A DNA stretch of 61,062 nucleotides from Chitinophagales bacterium (GCA_013297995.1 JAAFJB010000009.1:1-61062); one strand, 5' to 3'. Shown: positions 8,194 through 17,527, counted from the stretch's first letter. The notes: generated by a model not told the origin, from the letters alone. Numbers and translations: made by a program.

Positions 8194-11100
8194 ATGAGCA
8201 AAGAAAACGACATAGAACAAAATTTAATTAGGCAACTAACGGAGCTTAAATATATCTATCAACCTCATATAGTTGATAGAAAAACGCTTGAGCAAAATTT
8301 CAAAACTAAATTTGAAGCACTTAATCGTGTTAACCTTACCAATCATGAGTTTTTAAGGCTAAGGGAAGATATTATCAAGCCTGATGTATTCTCTGCTTCA
8401 AAATTTTTACGGGAAAAACAATACTTCCAACGTGAGGACGGAACACCTTTACATTACACTTTAATAAATAATAAAGACTGGTGTAAAAATGATTTTGAAG
8501 TGATCAGCCAATTACGTATCAATACCGAAAATAGCCATCAACGGTACGACATTATTTTGTTGATTAACGGATTGCCAGTGGTTCAAATCGAATTAAAGAA
8601 ATTAGACATTTCTCCACGAAAAGCCATGCAGCAAATAGTGGATTATAAAAATGAAGCCGGCAATGGTTATGGCAATTCCCTGCTTTGCTATATGCAATTG
8701 TTTATTGTAAGCAACAAAACAAACACCTACTATTTTGCCAATAATAAAAACCAATATTTTGCATTCGATGCAGAAGAAAAATTCTTACCTGTTTATCAAT
8801 TAGCCAATGAAAGCAACAAAAAAATAACGCATATTGAAACCTTTACTGAAAAATTTCTTACCAAATGCACTCTTGGAGAGATGTTAAGTAAATACATAGT
8901 GCTGGTAGAGAGTGAGCAGAAATTAATCGTAATGAGACCTTATCAAATTTATGCGGTTAAATCAATTGTTGATTGTATTCAACAAAACCGTGGTAATGGT
9001 TATATCTGGCATACCACAGGCAGTGGAAAAACACTAACCTCTTTTAAAGCCTCTACGCTTTTAAAAGACAATGCAGATATTGACAAATGTTTGTTTGTAG
9101 TAGACCGTAAGGATCTTGACCGGCAAACCCGTGAAGAGTTCAATAAATTTCAGGAAGGTAGTGTAGAAGAAAACACCAATACCGAAACATTGGTTAGGCG
9201 TTTGTTATCTACCGACTATGCCGACAAAGTAATTGTTTGCACCATTCAAAAATTAGGTTTGGCTTTAGACGGCACGAATACAAAAAACTACAAGGAACGC
9301 TTAGAACCATTAAAAAACAAACGTATTGTTTTCATCTTTGACGAGTGTCACCGCTCGCAGTTTGGTGATAACCATAAAGCCATAACAGCGTTTTTTCCAA
9401 ATGCTCAACTATTTGGTTTTACTGGCACGCCAATTTTTGATGAAAACGCATCGTATCAGATACGAGAAGGTGAAGCGGCCTCATACAAAACTACTGAAGA
9501 TATATTTCAGCAAAGGTTACATGCCTATACCATTACCCACGCTGTTGAGGATGAAAATGTATTGCGTTTTCACATTGACTATTTCAAAGGAAAGGGCACA
9601 CAAAAAGCAAAGCCTAGCGAACCAATTGCACAACAAGCGGTAGTTGAAGCTATTTTAGACAAACATAATGCAGCTACTAATTCCAGAAAATTTAATGCAT
9701 TAATGGCAACCGCTTCAATCAATAATGCTATTGAATTTTATCAACTATTCAAAGAAATCCAAAGGAAGAAAAAAGCAGAAAATGCAGATTATATCCCACT
9801 TAAAATTGCTTGTGTATTTTCTCCACCAGCTCAACTCATAGCAAAAGATGGTGACCAGCAAAGTCAAAAAAATGCGGCTGATATAAAACAAATGCAAGAA
9901 GATTTGCAGCAAGAGAAACTAGATAACCAAACCAACCCAGAAGAGAAGAAAAAAGCATTGGTTGAAATTATTGCCGATTACAACCTGCAATTTGGTTCTA
10001 ATCATTCTATTAATGAATTTGATTTGTATTACCAAGATGTGCAAAAACGCATCAAAGACCAGAAATACAGTAATCAAGACTATTCATACGAAAATAAAAT
10101 TGATATTACCATTGTGGTGGATATGTTGCTCACCGGTTTTGATTCTCAATACCTCAATACTTTATATGTAGACAAAAACCTCAAATACCATGGATTGATT
10201 CAGGCGTTTTCAAGAACCAATAGGGTATTGAACGATACCAAACCCTACGGAAATATTTTAGATTTTCGTTCACAACAAGAATCTGTAAACCAAGCCATCG
10301 CACTTTTTTCAGGTGAATACAATGGAAAAGCAAAAGAAATTTGGCTGGTTGAACCCGCTCCTTCAGTGATTGAACAATACAAAAAAGCGGTTGAGGCATT
10401 GGGTCTATTTATGCAGGAACAAAATTTGCTAAACGAAGCACAGGAGGTTTTTAACCTGCAGGGTGATGCGGCAAGAATTGCATTTGTAAAAAATTTTAAA
10501 GAAGTTCAACGACTTAAAACCCAATTAGACCAATACACAGACTTAGACGGAGCACAACAAGCAATCATTGAAACCATTTTGCCTAAGGAAACTTTGCAAG
10601 AATTTAGAAGTTCATATATAGAAACAGCGAAACAACTAAGTGAAATACAACAAAAAGAGGGTGACCAAGCGCCGCCCGAAATACAACAACTGGATTTTGA
10701 ATTTGTACTTTTTGCTTCTGCTGTAATTGATTACGATTATATAATGCGTTTGGTTGCAGACAGTACACAAAAGAAACCCGCCAAACAAAAAATGACAAAA
10801 TCGCAAGTAATTGGTTTGCTGAGTTCTAATTCCAATTTAATGGACGAGCAAGAGAATTTAACGGAATACATCAATGGGCTGGACTGGGACAGTGGTCAAG
10901 ATGTGAGTACATTACGCAACGGATACGACCGTTTTAAAATTGAGAAAAACGAAAAAGAAATAACTACAATCGCCCATAAACACGGCTTACAAACAGATAC
11001 CTTAAAAACCTTTGTTGATAAAATAATGAGCCGAATGATATTTGATGGAGAAAAACTAACTGACTTGTTAGAACCTTTAAAACTAAGCTGGAAAGATCGT

Positions 11101-11196
11101 AGCGTTAAAGAATTAGCATTGATGGAAGACTTAGTGCCGCAATTGAAAAAGTTAGCCCAAGGGCGTGAAATTTCAGGATTAGCAGCTTATGAGTAA
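8194..11196 (+). CDS. hsdR: Type I restriction endonuclease subunit R (HsdR)
   Basis: 1000 aa, the normal size for HsdR. The N-terminal nuclease domain has the PD-(D/E)XK pattern: RYDIILLINGLPVVQIELKK, with the ELK near residue 133. The SF2 translocase follows: motif I HTTGSGKT near residue 275, the DECH box (FIFDECHRSQFG) near 383, motif III FGFTGTP, and motif VI QAFSRTNRV. A C-terminal helical region binds the methyltransferase. The subunit cuts unmodified DNA after ATP-driven translocation, in complex with HsdM and HsdS encoded downstream. It overlaps rhuM by 8 bp, which indicates translational coupling. I see no frame break, so the enzyme looks intact. Confidence 0.97.
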   Translation: MSKENDIEQNLIRQLTELKYIYQPHIVDRKTLEQNFKTKFEALNRVNLTNHEFLRLREDIIKPDVFSASKFLREKQYFQREDGTPLHYTLINNKDWCKNDFEVISQLRINTENSHQRYDIILLINGLPVVQIELKKLDISPRKAMQQIVDYKNEAGNGYGNSLLCYMQLFIVSNKTNTYYFANNKNQYFAFDAEEKFLPVYQLANESNKKITHIETFTEKFLTKCTLGEMLSKYIVLVESEQKLIVMRPYQIYAVKSIVDCIQQNRGNGYIWHTTGSGKTLTSFKASTLLKDNADIDKCLFVVDRKDLDRQTREEFNKFQEGSVEENTNTETLVRRLLSTDYADKVIVCTIQKLGLALDGTNTKNYKERLEPLKNKRIVFIFDECHRSQFGDNHKAITAFFPNAQLFGFTGTPIFDENASYQIREGEAASYKTTEDIFQQRLHAYTITHAVEDENVLRFHIDYFKGKGTQKAKPSEPIAQQAVVEAILDKHNAATNSRKFNALMATASINNAIEFYQLFKEIQRKKKAENADYIPLKIACVFSPPAQLIAKDGDQQSQKNAADIKQMQEDLQQEKLDNQTNPEEKKKALVEIIADYNLQFGSNHSINEFDLYYQDVQKRIKDQKYSNQDYSYENKIDITIVVDMLLTGFDSQYLNTLYVDKNLKYHGLIQAFSRTNRVLNDTKPYGNILDFRSQQESVNQAIALFSGEYNGKAKEIWLVEPAPSVIEQYKKAVEALGLFMQEQNLLNEAQEVFNLQGDAARIAFVKNFKEVQRLKTQLDQYTDLDGAQQAIIETILPKETLQEFRSSYIETAKQLSEIQQKEGDQAPPEIQQLDFEFVLFASAVIDYDYIMRLVADSTQKKPAKQKMTKSQVIGLLSSNSNLMDEQENLTEYINGLDWDSGQDVSTLRNGYDRFKIEKNEKEITTIAHKHGLQTDTLKTFVDKIMSRMIFDGEKLTDLLEPLKLSWKDRSVKELALMEDLVPQLKKLAQGREISGLAAYE

Positions 11197-12043
11197 CGAG
11201 ATTATTATATATCGTCCAAACGAGCTTGCCGAACATATTGAAGTTAGGTTAGAACACGAAACCGTTTGGCTTAATCGGCAACAGTTATCATTATTGTTTG
11301 GTAGAGATGTGAAGACTATCGGCAAACATATCAATAATGTATTTACAGACGCAGAACTCCAAAAAGGCTCAACTGTCGCAAATTTTGCGACAGTTCAAAA
11401 TGAGGGGGGAAGAAAAATAGAACGTCAAATTGAATACTATAACCTTGATGTGATAATATCGGTTGGCTATCGCGTTAAATCAAAACAAGGTACCCAATTC
11501 AGAATATGGGCTACCAATGTGCTAAGAGATTTTTTGTTAAAAGGTTATGCTTTAAACCAGCGAATGAACCGTATTGAAAACAATATGGAGCATTTAGCAA
11601 AAAAAGTAGATACTATCTCTTTGCAAATTCAATCTGCTGAAATACCCAACCAAGGTGTTTTTTTTAACGGACAAGTATTTGATGCGTATGAATTGGCATC
11701 TAAAATTATCCGCTCAGCCAAAGCAAGTATTGTACTGATTGATAATTATATTGACGAGAGCACCCTAACGCATTTGTCTAAAAAAACAAAAGCGGTAAAA
11801 GTTATTTTATTAACCAAAACCATTACAAAGCAATTGACTTTAGATATCAAAAAAGCCAATGAACAATACAGTAATTTTGAGTTGCAAGCATTTACCAAAA
11901 GCCACGACCGTTTTTTGATTATTGACCACACAGTAGTATATCATTTAGGTGCTTCCCTAAAAGATTTGGGCAAAAAATGGTTTGCATTTTCTAAAATGGA
12001 TAAAAATTCGGTTTCAAACATCTTAAAAGAAATTGGGGTATGA
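11189..12043 (+). CDS. rhuM: RhuM-family protein with a PLD-like C-terminal domain, inside the hsd operon
   Basis: 284 aa. The first about 120 residues match the RhuM (virulence protein/Bro-like) family: VWLNRQQLSLLFGRDVKTIG is a helix-turn-helix-like stretch, and YYNLDVIISVGYRVKSKQGT is the family hallmark. After a short coiled region (residues about 125-150) comes a domain with FDAYELASKIIRSAKASIVL, YIDESTLTHLS and SHDRFLIID. The last resembles a phospholipase-D HxK half-site with Arg in place of Lys, so catalysis is doubtful. The gene overlaps hsdR by 8 bp and hsdS by 4 bp. RhuM genes are often found in type I restriction loci, but their role there is not established. It may be a regulator or an accessory defence protein. 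Confidence 0.85.
   Translation: MSNEIIIYRPNELAEHIEVRLEHETVWLNRQQLSLLFGRDVKTIGKHINNVFTDAELQKGSTVANFATVQNEGGRKIERQIEYYNLDVIISVGYRVKSKQGTQFRIWATNVLRDFLLKGYALNQRMNRIENNMEHLAKKVDTISLQIQSAEIPNQGVFFNGQVFDAYELASKIIRSAKASIVLIDNYIDESTLTHLSKKTKAVKVILLTKTITKQLTLDIKKANEQYSNFELQAFTKSHDRFLIIDHTVVYHLGASLKDLGKKWFAFSKMDKNSVSNILKEIGV
11371..11395. repeat. Perfect 12-bp inverted repeat inside rhuM
   Basis: The arm AACTGTCGCAAA (11371-11382) is followed by one base and its exact reverse complement (11384-11395). It lies in the coding sequence for the STVANFATVQ segment. It could form a strong hairpin in the mRNA or serve as a dimeric protein binding site. It is not followed by a T-run, so it is not a classical terminator. 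Confidence 0.85.
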
Positions 12044-13254
12044 GTAAAGAAAAATTGATACCCGAATTGCGGTTTCCTGAATTTAAGAATGATGGGGAAT
12101 GGGAAGAGAAAACACTAAATGAAATTACGTCATCAATATTTGATGGAACTCATCAAACACCGAAATACACTGAGAATGGAATTCCTTTTTTCAGTGTTGA
12201 AAATTTAATCAGTGGCAATAAAAATAAATTTATATCTCAAGAAGACCACATAATTGCAACAAATAAAAATAAACCAGAAAAATTTGACATATTAATTACA
12301 AGAATTGGAAATATTGGATTTCCTAAAATTATTGATTGGGATTATGAGTTTAGTATTTATGTCACATTAGCTGTTATTAAAAAATCTATAGAATTTAATT
12401 CATATTATTTGCATTCATTTATTCAGTCTGACTTTTATCAGAAAGAAATAAAAAGTAAGTCCTTGCTTAATGCAACACCTTGTAAAATCAATATGGATGA
12501 GCTACGTAAAACAAAAATTTTACTACCACCAGACAAAGAACATAAAGAACAACAAAAAATCGCCTCTTGTCTTTCTTCTTTGGATGAAGTGATAGAAGCC
12601 CACAGCCAAAAATTAGAGTGCCTAAAAGCCCACAAAAAGGGCATGATGCAAAATCTTTTCCCAAAAAAAGGAGAAACTATTCCTAAATGGCGGTTTAAGG
12701 AGTTTGTAAAGGATGGGAAGTGGGAGAAAAAGATGTTGGGGGAAATTGTTGAAAATCTAGATTCAAAGAGGGTGCCTATAACTTCAAACCAAAGAGAAAA
12801 GGGAAATATTCCCTATTATGGAGCTTCTGGTATAATTGATCTTGTTAAGGGATATATTTATAATGAAACTTTGCTTTGTATATCTGAAGATGGGGCTAAT
12901 TTAATTGATAGAAATTACCCTATAGCATTTACCATTTCAGGTAAAACTTGGGTTAATAATCATGCACATGTTTTAAAGTTTAAAAATAAAAGTACCCAGT
13001 TATTGGTGGAGAAATATATAAACTCAATAAGCATTGAAGATTTTCTTACAGGCATGGCACAACCAAAACTTAATAGAGGAAAACTCGATATTATTCCAAT
13101 CCCCTTACCTAAAAATCCAAATGAACAAGAAAAAATTGCTTCCTGCCTTTCATCCTTAGATGATTTAATCATAGCGCAAACAGAAAAAATAAAGCAGTTG
13201 AAACTTCATAAAAAGGGTTTAATGCAGGGTTTATTTCCGAAAATAATTGACTAG
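12040..13254 (+). CDS. hsdS: Type I restriction-modification specificity subunit (HsdS)
   Basis: 404 aa with the two-fold HsdS architecture. Each half starts with a similar block (IPELRFPEFKNDGEWEEKTL and IPKWRFKEFVKDGKWEKKML) leading a target-recognition domain. Each half ends with a conserved helical spacer: QQKIASCLSSLDEVIEAHSQ near residue 176, and QEKIASCLSSLDDLI near 367, each followed by LKxHKKGxMQxLFPK. The two recognition domains set the halves of a bipartite DNA target for the whole enzyme; the target cannot be predicted by reading. The repeated spacers could allow domain shuffling. It overlaps rhuM by 4 bp and is 3 bp ahead of the prrC-like gene. Confidence 0.95.
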   Translation: MSKEKLIPELRFPEFKNDGEWEEKTLNEITSSIFDGTHQTPKYTENGIPFFSVENLISGNKNKFISQEDHIIATNKNKPEKFDILITRIGNIGFPKIIDWDYEFSIYVTLAVIKKSIEFNSYYLHSFIQSDFYQKEIKSKSLLNATPCKINMDELRKTKILLPPDKEHKEQQKIASCLSSLDEVIEAHSQKLECLKAHKKGMMQNLFPKKGETIPKWRFKEFVKDGKWEKKMLGEIVENLDSKRVPITSNQREKGNIPYYGASGIIDLVKGYIYNETLLCISEDGANLIDRNYPIAFTISGKTWVNNHAHVLKFKNKSTQLLVEKYINSISIEDFLTGMAQPKLNRGKLDIIPIPLPKNPNEQEKIASCLSSLDDLIIAQTEKIKQLKLHKKGLMQGLFPKIID

Positions 13255-13257
13255 AAA

Positions 13258-14397
13258 ATGAGTACTCAAACAAAATTCGTTAGCTTAACAGAGGTAGCAA
13301 ACTATTTCCGTAAGGACCTAACTGGAGATGGTCGAAAAGAAAAAGATTTGATATTATTTTTTGCGCATAATGGCACAGGAAAGACACGGCTATCTATGGA
13401 GTTTAGGCAGGCGGGCAAAAAGTTCGATGCAGATGGAAATACTATTGAAAGAGACACCCTGTATTTTAATGCTTTTACAGAAGATTTATTTTCGTGGAAC
13501 AATGATTTAGAAAATGACACAAATAGAATTCTGAAAATTAATAAAGATTCTGCATTTTTTGATGGTTTACATGAATTAGATTTGAATATAAAAATTGAAT
13601 CATTCTTTCATAATTATGTTGACGTAAATTTTGATATAAACTATGAAACTTCAGAGATTACTTTTTCTAGAAGTATTCTTGTGGGTGGTAATGAGCAACG
13701 AATTGAAAATATAAAAATATCAAGAGGCGAAGAAAATTTATTCATTTGGTGTTTTTTTCTTGCCATCTGCCAATTAGCGATGGATAAAGACCCTGCATAC
13801 AACTGGGTAAAATACATTTATATAGATGACCCAATATCATCCCTTGATGAAAATAATGCAATAGCTGTAGCCTGCGATTTAGCAAATTTACTTTCCAAAG
13901 AAGATAGCGAAATAAAAACGGTTATTTCTACACATCATAGCTTATTCTTTAATGTTCTGTTCAATGAGTTTGGCAGAAAGGTAAAAAACAAACGATATTT
14001 CTTACACTTTAAAGAACCTAGCGACTATTCTTTGCAAGATACTGGCGACACACCCTTTTTTCACCATATCTCAACGCTAAGCGAGCTAAAACAAGTTGCT
14101 GAATCTAATAAACTTTATACCTATCATTTTAATGCTTTGAGAAGTATATTAGAGAAAACTACAAGCTTTTTTGGCTATGATAAAATTGATAAATGTATTC
14201 ATGGTTTAGAAGATGAAGTGCTTTTTGAAAGAGCATTGCAGTTATTTAGCCATGGTAAATATTCCATTTTCGACCCTGTAGAAATGGGTGATGATAATAA
14301 AAGCCTTTTTAAACGCATCTTAAATGGTTTTCTTGCTAAATATGAATTCTATTTTCCCGAAATTTTTAATGAAGAAATTCAAACTGAAACAGAATGA
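13258..14397 (+). CDS. prrC: PrrC-like anticodon nuclease (ABC-type ATPase plus C-terminal nuclease)
   Basis: 379 aa, about the size of E. coli PrrC (396 aa as I recall). The N-terminal ABC-like ATPase has a Walker A region HNGTGKT (37-43), a signature-like SRGEEN (155-160), a Walker B YIYIDDPISSLDE (186-198) and an H-loop STHH (224-227). The C-terminal part has R295, E299 and H332. These have nearly the same spacing as the nuclease triad reported for E. coli PrrC (R320, E324, H356, from memory). The block reads FNALRSILEKTTSFFGY. PrrC cuts tRNA-Lys in the anticodon loop when a phage inactivates the linked type Ic restriction enzyme. The gene lies between hsdS and hsdM and overlaps hsdM by 4 bp, so it should be held latent by the complex. 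The tRNA target of this homologue is unknown. It could also be annotated simply as an AAA ATPase. Confidence 0.8.
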   Translation: MSTQTKFVSLTEVANYFRKDLTGDGRKEKDLILFFAHNGTGKTRLSMEFRQAGKKFDADGNTIERDTLYFNAFTEDLFSWNNDLENDTNRILKINKDSAFFDGLHELDLNIKIESFFHNYVDVNFDINYETSEITFSRSILVGGNEQRIENIKISRGEENLFIWCFFLAICQLAMDKDPAYNWVKYIYIDDPISSLDENNAIAVACDLANLLSKEDSEIKTVISTHHSLFFNVLFNEFGRKVKNKRYFLHFKEPSDYSLQDTGDTPFFHHISTLSELKQVAESNKLYTYHFNALRSILEKTTSFFGYDKIDKCIHGLEDEVLFERALQLFSHGKYSIFDPVEMGDDNKSLFKRILNGFLAKYEFYFPEIFNEEIQTETE

Positions 14398-16043
14398 CCA
14401 ATAAAGATCATGATAAACTCGGTAAAACCCTTTGGGCAATCGCAGACAATTTGCGTGGAGCAATGAATGCTGACGATTTCAGAGATTATATGCTTTCGTT
14501 TCTTTTCCTTCGCTATTTATCACACAACTACGAAGAATCTGCAAAGAAGGAATTAGGAAAAGACTACCCTACTGATACGCCTAGAGAGTTATTGGCAAAA
14601 CTCAAGGTTAAAACTCCTTTAGAGATCTGGTACAAAGAAAATTCAAAAGAAGTTGAGTACTTTGAAAAACAAATGAGACGTAAAGTTCATTATGTTATCC
14701 AGCCAAAATTTTTATGGAGTAATATTACTGAATTGGCGCGTACGCAAGATGGAGATTTATTAGTAACACTAGATAAAGGATTTAAATATATACAGGACGA
14801 ATCTTTTGAAAGTGCTTTTCAGGGTTTGTTTTCGGAAATCAATTTGAATTCAGAGAAGTTAGGAAAAACCAATGCCGAAAGAAATAAAAAACTTTGTACC
14901 ATTATTCAGAAAATTGCGGAAGGCATTGCTGATTTTACGGTTGATTCAGATACCCTTGGCGATGCTTATGAATATTTGATTGGTGAGTTTGCAGCAGGTT
15001 CAGGAAAAAAAGCAGGAGAGTTTTATACGCCTCAACAAATCTCGACCATCCTCTCTGAAATTGTAACATTGGACAGTCAAGACCCAACAAGTGGGAAAAG
15101 AAAAAAACTGAATAAAGTACTTGATTTTGCTTGTGGTTCGGGTTCTTTGTTATTGAATGTTAGAGAGCGAATTAAGCCAAATGGTGGAAGCATTGGAAAA
15201 ATTTACGGACAAGAAAAAAATATTACCACCTACAACCTTGCGCGAATGAATATGCTTTTGCACGGGATGAAAGATACCGAGTTTGAAATTTTCCACGGAG
15301 ACACTTTAGAAAACCAATGGGCATTGCTCAACGAAATGAACCCTTCTAAAAAAGTAGAGTTTGATGCTATTGTAGCCAATCCCCCTTTTAGTTTGCGTTG
15401 GGAACCAACCGACACAATAGCACAAGATTTCCGTTTCAAAAGTTATGGACTTGCCCCTAAATCAGCTGCTGACTTTGCTTTTTTATTACACGGTTTTCAC
15501 TTCTTAGGAAAAGAGGGAACAATGGCAATCATATTGCCACATGGAGTATTATTTCGTGGAGGTGCAGAAGAAAGAATCAGAACAAAATTGTTGAAAGACA
15601 ATCACATTGACACAGTGATAGGACTACCATCTAATCTATTCTACTCAACAGGAATTCCTGTTAGTATTTTGGTTTTGAAAAAATGCAAAAAACACGATGA
15701 TGTTTTATTTATCAACGCCAGCGAGCATTACGAAAAAGGTAAACGACAGAACACCTTACGTGATAGTGAAGATAAAGACCAACCAAACGACATTCAAAAA
15801 ATAGTTGAAACATACCAGTTCCGAAATAATATTGACCGCTACTCTCGAAAAGTATCAATGGAAGAAATTGAAAAGAACGACTATAATCTCAACATATCAA
15901 GGTATGTAAGCACTTCACTTGATGAAATACAAATTGATTTGAAAGAAGTTAATACAAAGCTGTCTTTAATAAATGAAACCATTAAAACAAATACAGACAA
16001 CCACAATAAATTCTTAAAAGAACTGGGGCTACCCCCAATATAG
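14394..16043 (+). CDS. hsdM: Type I DNA N6-adenine methyltransferase subunit (HsdM)
   Basis: 549 aa. The N-terminal HsdM_N helical domain (GKTLWAIADNLRGAMNADDF) is followed by the methyltransferase fold: ligand-binding motif I DFACGSGSLLL near residue 243 and catalytic motif IV NPPF near 329. The block GEFYTPQQIS ahead of motif I is typical. It methylates adenine in the half-sites recognised by HsdS, using S-adenosylmethionine, and forms the M2S core to which HsdR binds. It is the last gene of the operon, which is unusual; hsdM more often comes first. It overlaps the prrC-like gene by 4 bp. Confidence 0.97.
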   Translation: MTNKDHDKLGKTLWAIADNLRGAMNADDFRDYMLSFLFLRYLSHNYEESAKKELGKDYPTDTPRELLAKLKVKTPLEIWYKENSKEVEYFEKQMRRKVHYVIQPKFLWSNITELARTQDGDLLVTLDKGFKYIQDESFESAFQGLFSEINLNSEKLGKTNAERNKKLCTIIQKIAEGIADFTVDSDTLGDAYEYLIGEFAAGSGKKAGEFYTPQQISTILSEIVTLDSQDPTSGKRKKLNKVLDFACGSGSLLLNVRERIKPNGGSIGKIYGQEKNITTYNLARMNMLLHGMKDTEFEIFHGDTLENQWALLNEMNPSKKVEFDAIVANPPFSLRWEPTDTIAQDFRFKSYGLAPKSAADFAFLLHGFHFLGKEGTMAIILPHGVLFRGGAEERIRTKLLKDNHIDTVIGLPSNLFYSTGIPVSILVLKKCKKHDDVLFINASEHYEKGKRQNTLRDSEDKDQPNDIQKIVETYQFRNNIDRYSRKVSMEEIEKNDYNLNISRYVSTSLDEIQIDLKEVNTKLSLINETIKTNTDNHNKFLKELGLPPI

Positions 16044-16216
16044 AGAAACGAAAAGCCAACTAAATTACGCGACAACCCAACAACTACAATGGTTTACAAT
16101 AGCTAGTGAACACAATCCGAAAAAAATGTCCACATAAATTTGAACATTTAAAATTAGTACTTTCGCCCAGCAATTTTAATCTCGGTGAAAGGAGCTAAAT
16201 CAATTAATAGAAACAA

Positions 16217-17503
16217 ATGAATATTTTATTGTTAGGGAGTGGCGGTCGCGAACACGCAATGGCTTGGAAAATGGTACAGAGTCACCATTGTGATCAACTA
16301 TTTATTGCGCCTGGAAATGCGGGTACCAGTGCTTTTGGGCAGAATTTATCCATTGAAGTAACCGATTTTACCGCAATTAAACAAGCTTGTATTGAACATA
16401 GCATAGATATGTTGGTAGTAGGCCCCGAAGAACCTTTGGTGAGGGGCATTTACGATTTTTTTCAGGAAGATGCTGAACTCACCCATATTATTGTGGTAGG
16501 ACCCTCTGCCGCTGCTGCTCAGTTAGAGGGCAGCAAGGCTTTCAGTAAAAAATTCATGCAACGCCATGGCATTCCTACGGCTGCTTATGCTGAATTTACC
16601 GCCGATAGCTTTGAAGCAGGAAAAGCTTATATAGGCGCACATTCACTGCCAGTAGTGCTGAAAGCAGACGGACTGGCAGCGGGTAAAGGGGTGGTGATTG
16701 CTACCACCACCGAGGAGGCATTACAAGTTTTTGAAGAAATGATTGTAGGCAAACAGTTCGGTGCAGCGAGCGAAAAAGTGGTTATTGAAGCTTTTTTAGC
16801 AGGCATTGAAGTAAGCGTTTTTGCCCTCACAAATGGACAATCTTATCATATCATTGGTCACGCCAAAGATTATAAGCGAATTGGAGAAGGTGATACGGGG
16901 CCGAATACAGGTGGAATGGGCTGTGTGAGCCCGGTTCCCTTTATGAACCACAGTTTTATGCAGAAAGTAGAGGAGCGGATTATCCGCCCTACCGTAAGCG
17001 GATTGGCGCAAGAAAACCTGAAATACCATGGCTTTATTTTCTTTGGATTGATGAATATAAATGGAGAACCTTTTGTAATTGAATACAATTGTAGAATGGG
17101 TGATCCCGAAACAGAAGTGGTATTGCCTCGACTAAAAACAGATTTGGTGGCTCTATTTGCCGCCATGGATAATGGAACATTGGAAGACGCCAATATCAGC
17201 TTTGATGAGCGAAGCGCAGCCACCATCATGGCTGTTAGCGGTGGATATCCAGGAGATTATGAGAAGAATAAGTCCATCACCTTACCTGCTGCTAATTCCA
17301 TTGCCAACGACACCATGGTATTTCATGCAGGTACTCGGCAAGCGGGAGAAATGGTTTTAACAAATGGTGGCAGGGTTTTAGCAGTAACCTGCTATGGAAA
17401 CAATATTGCAGATGCCGCTGCCAAATCAAGGGCTATCTTAGCAGATATCCATTTTGAAGGAATGTATTTCCGCAAAGATATAGGCTATGAATTCCCTTGT
17501 TAA
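16217..17503 (+). CDS. purD: Phosphoribosylamine--glycine ligase (GARS)
   Basis: 428 aa, the usual length. The N-terminus MNILLLGSGGREHAMAWKM is the PurD hallmark. The ATP-grasp domain has LPVVLKADGLAAGKGVVIAT, then DTGPNTGGMG and YNCRMGDPETEVVLPRL, which carries the metal-binding residues. It joins glycine to phosphoribosylamine in purine synthesis. It stands alone with respect to other pur genes and precedes mreB by 59 bp on the same strand. The 173-bp spacer after hsdM contains nothing I recognise beyond a weak promoter-like TACTTTCG at 16158. Confidence 0.97.
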   Translation: MNILLLGSGGREHAMAWKMVQSHHCDQLFIAPGNAGTSAFGQNLSIEVTDFTAIKQACIEHSIDMLVVGPEEPLVRGIYDFFQEDAELTHIIVVGPSAAAAQLEGSKAFSKKFMQRHGIPTAAYAEFTADSFEAGKAYIGAHSLPVVLKADGLAAGKGVVIATTTEEALQVFEEMIVGKQFGAASEKVVIEAFLAGIEVSVFALTNGQSYHIIGHAKDYKRIGEGDTGPNTGGMGCVSPVPFMNHSFMQKVEERIIRPTVSGLAQENLKYHGFIFFGLMNINGEPFVIEYNCRMGDPETEVVLPRLKTDLVALFAAMDNGTLEDANISFDERSAATIMAVSGGYPGDYEKNKSITLPAANSIANDTMVFHAGTRQAGEMVLTNGGRVLAVTCYGNNIADAAAKSRAILADIHFEGMYFRKDIGYEFPC

Positions 17504-17527
17504 TTCCACTAATTTCAAGCACCTTTG
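17497..17527 (+). promoter_or_regulatory. Candidate promoter of mreBCD
   Basis: TTG at 17497-17499 and CACCTTTG at 17520-17527 are separated by 20 bp. This fits the Bacteroidota TTG/TAnnTTTG arrangement with one mismatch in the -7 box. The element overlaps the purD stop region and lies 35 bp upstream of the mreB start. Confidence 0.4.

Noticed and set aside
7936..16133. 10-bp inverted sequence GTGGACATTT at 7936-7945 and its complement at 16124-16133 flanking the hsd operon, as possible island ends
   Set aside because: Ten bases without further extension may be chance, and no transposase or integrase is present.
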